Shown here in pieces: positions 60,849 through 64,000 of a stretch of DNA of 64,000 nt (the stretch's first letter is position 1; each line of letters begins with the position of its first letter). Source of the DNA: Vreelandella olivaria (GTDB lineage: Bacteria > Pseudomonadota > Gammaproteobacteria > Pseudomonadales > Halomonadaceae); the NCBI RefSeq assembly GCF_023507745.1, contig NZ_JALPZO010000066.1:124001-188000 (forward strand), read 5' to 3'. The translations under genes were made by a program, and so were the position numbers. Below the pieces are notes generated by a model that was not told the DNA's origin, did not search any database, and saw nothing but the letters and a program-made list of their open reading frames with translations.

Positions 60849-62219
60849 TCATTTACCGATGCAAAAGCTCCCGAATATTTCCCCCAGCAGATCATCAGCG
60901 CTGAATTCACCGGTAATTTCGCCTAAGGCGTGTTGGGCATCGCGCAGGTCTTCAGCCAACAGCTCACCTGCTCCGTAACCCTCCAGCTGGGCGCGTCCTG
61001 CTTCCAGTGCGGCCATGGCACGGTCCAGGGCATCCAGATGGCGACGACGTGCTGAAAAGCGTCCCTCTGTTGTGGCTGAGAAGCCCATGATGGCTTTGAG
61101 ATGGCTTTTTAGGTTATCCACACCGGCTCCCGTTTTGGCGGAGAGACGCACAATAGGAGTGGTTGTGGATAAATCAGTGCCGGGTTGCTCAGCGCTGTTG
61201 TCAATTTTATTACGCACCAGGGTGAGGCGCTGTTGATCGGGCAGCCTGGCTACAAACTCTGGCCAAATGGCCATGGGGTCGGTGGCATCAGTGGTGGATG
61301 CATCCACCAGCAGCAGTACCCTGTCAGCTTTCTCTATCTCTTCCCAGGCGCGGGCAACGCCAATCTTTTCCACCGCATCGGGTGTGTCACGTAACCCGGC
61401 GGTATCAATAATATGCAGCGGCATCCCATCAATATGGATATGCTCCCTGAGCACATCCCGGGTTGTACCGGCGATATCCGTGACAATCGCCGTCTCCTGC
61501 TCGGTAAGTGCGTTAAGCAGGCTGGATTTGCCCGCATTGGGACGACCTGCGATAACGACGCTCATGCCTTCACGCAGCAGGGCGCCTTGGCCGGCTGACC
61601 TGCGCACCTCCGTTAACGCCTGCTGAACTCCCTCCAAGTGATGGGCAACATGGCCATCGGCAAGGAAGTCGATCTCCTCTTCTGGAAAATCGATGGCGGC
61701 TTCGACATATACACGAAGCTCAATAAGCCGTTGTACCAATGCGGAAACTCGCTGTGAAAACTCACCCTGGAGTGAGCGAACGGCGTTTTCTGCTGCCGAC
61801 CGGGAAGTGGCATCAATCAGGTCGGCAATGGCTTCTGCCTGGGCAAGGTCTAACTTGTCATTGAGAAAAGCACGCTCAGAAAATTCACCGGGGCGTGCTA
61901 ACCGGGCCCCCAGGTGAACGCAGCGCTCAAGCAGCATATCCATGATCACTGGCCCGCCATGACCCTGCAGCTCTAACACGTCCTCGCCGGTAAACGAGTG
62001 CGGTCCGTTAAAAAGCAGTGCGATCCCTTCATCAATAGCATCTTCAGCGCCGTTAAAGGGGCCATAGTAGGCGTGGCGTGGGGTAGGGCAGTGTCCAAGT
62101 ATAGCGGTGGCGATATCACGGCAGGCAGGGCCTGATACGCGGATAATGCCGACACCGCCACGGCCAGGTGGCGTTGCCAGGGCGGTGATGGTGTCCTGGG
62201 TATAAAGTCGTTCGGCCAC
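60849..62219 (-). CDS. mnmE: tRNA uridine-5-carboxymethylaminomethyl GTPase MnmE
   Basis: A 456-residue G protein working with MnmG on wobble uridines. It has the N-terminal folate-binding part with '[20 protein letters not shown]', the GTPase P-loop '[14 protein letters not shown]', 'DIAGTTRD', 'DTAGLRDT', 'VRNKID' and the C-terminal 'CIGK' typical of MnmE. The start is GTG at 62219 ([11 protein letters not shown]); the frame is open about 48 codons upstream across a hairpin and into yidC, without family match. It is separated from mnmG by some 13 kb, unlike the adjacent pair in Pseudomonas. Confidence 0.95.
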   Translation of the reverse strand: MAERLYTQDTITALATPPGRGGVGIIRVSGPACRDIATAILGHCPTPRHAYYGPFNGAEDAIDEGIALLFNGPHSFTGEDVLELQGHGGPVIMDMLLERCVHLGARLARPGEFSERAFLNDKLDLAQAEAIADLIDATSRSAAENAVRSLQGEFSQRVSALVQRLIELRVYVEAAIDFPEEEIDFLADGHVAHHLEGVQQALTEVRRSAGQGALLREGMSVVIAGRPNAGKSSLLNALTEQETAIVTDIAGTTRDVLREHIHIDGMPLHIIDTAGLRDTPDAVEKIGVARAWEEIEKADRVLLLVDASTTDATDPMAIWPEFVARLPDQQRLTLVRNKIDNSAEQPGTDLSTTTPIVRLSAKTGAGVDNLKSHLKAIMGFSATTEGRFSARRRHLDALDRAMAALEAGRAQLEGYGAGELLAEDLRDAQHALGEITGEFSADDLLGEIFGSFCIGK

Positions 62220-62276
62220 GGCGTTTCTCGTTTGTGGGTTAAAGAGGATTGTGAAGTTCTTGGGCCTAAAACGCCA

Positions 62277-62298
62277 GACCCCCGCAAAGGCGGGGGTC
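62277..62298 (-). terminator. Hairpin between yidC and mnmE
   Basis: GACCCCCGC pairs perfectly with GCGGGGGTC around AAAG, 22 bases past the yidC stop; GTTTTA follows a few bases later on the minus strand. Probably a partial terminator. Confidence 0.5.
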
Positions 62299-62319
62299 CG
62301 GTGAAGTGAGGAAAGCGTA

Positions 62320-64000
62320 TTACTTGGTTCGCATACCTTTGCCCACGTTCGGGTCTTTTTCAATATTTCGCGTGATCACATACTGCTGCGCTACGGAAAT
62401 AATGTTGTTGACTACCCAGTAGATAACCAGACCTGCTGGGAACCACAGGAAGAAGAACGTGAAGATAATCGGCAGCATCTTCATGATCTTCGCCTGCATG
62501 GGGTCGGGCGGTGTGGGGTTCAGCAATTGCTGAACATACATCGACACGCCCATCAGGATTGGCAGAATAAAGTAGGGGTCTTTAACCGACAGATCCTGGA
62601 TCCAGAACATGAACGGCGCATGGCGAAGTTCAACCGACTCAAGCAGCATCCAGTACAGCGCGATAAACACCGGCATTTGTACCAGAATCGGCAAGCAGCC
62701 ACCCAAAGGATTAATCTTTTCCTTTTGGTAGAACTTCATCATCTCCTGAGACATTTTCTGGCGGTCATCGCCATACATCTCTTTGAGACGCTGCATTTCC
62801 GGGCCAAGCTTACGCATCCGCGCCATCGACTTGTACGCCTTGGCGGAGAGCGGGAACAGTGCCAGCTTCACCAGTAACGTCAGCAATACAATCGACCAGC
62901 CCCAGTTACCAACCACATCATGGATTTTGTCCAGCAGCCAGAACAGAGGGTTGGCGATAAACCATAGCCAGCCATAGTCAACCGTCAGACGCAGGTTCGG
63001 GGCGACCTGCTCAAGGTAGTCCTGAACTTTAGGGCCCATATACAGCGTTGCGCTCAGGGTCGCTTCGCCATTGGCTGTGACAGTGCTGGTGGGACCTGCA
63101 AATGCGGCTACATTGCGGCCACGGGAGTCGGTGGTCGCGTAGTAGAGGTTTTGCTGATTTTGTGCAGGCGCCCAGGCAGATACAAAGTAGTGCTGGATAA
63201 TAGCAACCCAGCCACCCTGAGCTTCACGGTTTTCGAAGCGGCCACGCTGAATATCGTCAAAATCGATTTTATCGTAGCGCGTATCAGGTGTTGAATAGGC
63301 AGCCCCTATGTAGGAACTCATACCCATTGCGACACCGCTGGATGGGTCTGGACTGTTATCGCGGGCAAGCTGCCCAATAAAGCGTGCACTTACAGGATCA
63401 TCTGTATTGTTAGCCAGGAAGTAGCTAACATCGACCGCATAGCTGCCACGTTCAAACGTCAGCCGCTTGATCACATCAACACCATTGACGTCGGCTGTCA
63501 GATCAACGTTGAGTTGGTCATCATTATTGCCTAAACGGTATTCGGTGCGCTCCGGTGTAAATACGATGCGGCTGGCTTGGCCATCAATCTGCAGCCCAGA
63601 GCGAGCAACATAGCTGCGTGTAGCATTATCAGAAAGCAGCACGTAGTTACGGTCTGAATCCAGCGTCAGCTTATGCTGAGGCAACGCAGCGTAAACGATA
63701 TCACCGCCATGGGGATCAATACGCACGTCGAGAACGTCGGTAGAGACAGCAATAAAGTCACGGCTTGCTGTTTCACTCTCTGTCTCGCCCGGCATGTCCT
63801 CGCTAATGGCACTCTGAGGAGTCGACACACTGGGAACAGCCAACTCATCACCATTACCGGCGTTGCCGTTCTGTGCCCCATTACTGCTTTGGGTAATGTC
63901 AGGCGTCGAATCGTAGGTTGTCTGCCCGTAATCCTGATTCCACTGTACAACCAGTAAATAGGCGAGTACCGCCAGTGGTATCAGTAATAAAAGTCGTTTT
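62320..64000 (-). CDS. yidC: Membrane protein insertase YidC (5' end beyond the window)
   Basis: About 560 residues are visible, cut a few codons short of the start. The first seen part is the signal-anchor helix ('[19 protein letters not shown]'), then an acidic low-complexity linker and the large periplasmic domain ('[14 protein letters not shown]', '[14 protein letters not shown]'). The conserved insertase core begins near '[20 protein letters not shown]', with '[20 protein letters not shown]' and '[20 protein letters not shown]'; the substrate-groove Arg is probably the one in this core's first helices. YidC inserts inner-membrane proteins alone or with Sec, among them the Fo subunits encoded in this window. 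mnmE follows. Confidence 0.95.
   Translation of the reverse strand, partial: KRLLLLIPLAVLAYLLVVQWNQDYGQTTYDSTPDITQSSNGAQNGNAGNGDELAVPSVSTPQSAISEDMPGETESETASRDFIAVSTDVLDVRIDPHGGDIVYAALPQHKLTLDSDRNYVLLSDNATRSYVARSGLQIDGQASRIVFTPERTEYRLGNNDDQLNVDLTADVNGVDVIKRLTFERGSYAVDVSYFLANNTDDPVSARFIGQLARDNSPDPSSGVAMGMSSYIGAAYSTPDTRYDKIDFDDIQRGRFENREAQGGWVAIIQHYFVSAWAPAQNQQNLYYATTDSRGRNVAAFAGPTSTVTANGEATLSATLYMGPKVQDYLEQVAPNLRLTVDYGWLWFIANPLFWLLDKIHDVVGNWGWSIVLLTLLVKLALFPLSAKAYKSMARMRKLGPEMQRLKEMYGDDRQKMSQEMMKFYQKEKINPLGGCLPILVQMPVFIALYWMLLESVELRHAPFMFWIQDLSVKDPYFILPILMGVSMYVQQLLNPTPPDPMQAKIMKMLPIIFTFFFLWFPAGLVIYWVVNNIISVAQQYVITRNIEKDPNVGKGMRTK

Overview
The window looks like chromosome of a moderately halophilic gammaproteobacterium, most likely Halomonas or a close relative. 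The supporting signs are Halomonas/Pseudomonas-type gene order (yicC/rph, a Crc-like gene next to pyrE, rep with a cytochrome c, mnmG-rsmG-parA-parB followed by the atp operon, mnmE-yidC), a NhaD-type and an Mrp-type Na+/H+ antiporter, a ClC anion transporter, and acidic exported proteins. GC content looks moderate to high by eye. No rRNA, tRNA, insertion sequence, prophage or CRISPR array was seen.

Layout. 1-1.1 kb: an AbiE-type type IV toxin-antitoxin locus whose toxin gene is broken. 1.5-3.3 kb: divergent yicC and rph. 3.3-12.6 kb: an accessory catabolic block on the minus strand: a LysR regulator, a complete polyamine/opine-type ABC importer, a three-part flavin/iron-sulfur amine dehydrogenase, a second DAO-type oxidase and a RidA deaminase. 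It sits between rph and the Crc-like gene, which are near neighbours in Pseudomonas, so it appears inserted. 12.9-18 kb: Crc-like protein, pyrE, trmL, rep, a di-haem cytochrome c. 18.3-22.7 kb: two-component system, CBS-domain protein, NhaD. 22.8-28 kb: glmS, glmU, apbE, uppP (cell wall precursors and flavinylation). 28.2-34.6 kb: a plus-strand operon of a CDF metal transporter and a rearranged Mrp-like antiporter in which subunit domains are re-fused. 34.6-43.2 kb: mgtE and the whole atpIBEFHAGDC operon. 43.4-47.7 kb: parB, parA, rsmG, mnmG. 47.8-48.2 kb: AT-rich intergenic DNA with a cluster of DnaA-box-like 9-mers, a candidate replication origin. 48.3-52.2 kb: polar amino acid ABC importer, erpA, argC. 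52.4-60.8 kb: plus-strand ClC, hemJ, thiD, hemL, a small exported protein, rdgB, hemW, an OmpA-family lipoprotein, rlmJ. 60.8-64 kb: mnmE and yidC, the latter cut by the window edge.

How the genes work together. Two themes dominate. The first is chromosome and translation housekeeping near a probable origin (ParAB, MnmE/MnmG, RsmG, YidC, F1Fo ATP synthase). The second is ion homeostasis of a halophile: NhaD and the Mrp-like complex would expel Na+ using the proton gradient, the ATP synthase c subunit has a proton-type aspartate site, and MgtE, CDF and ClC handle Mg2+, divalent metals and anions. The 3.3-12.6 kb block is the most system-like accessory region. Its gene set suggests import of a nitrogenous compound, oxidation by flavoenzymes and RidA-assisted imine hydrolysis under LysR control. 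The substrate cannot be read from the sequence. All calls come from reading motifs and gene order by eye; no database search was run.
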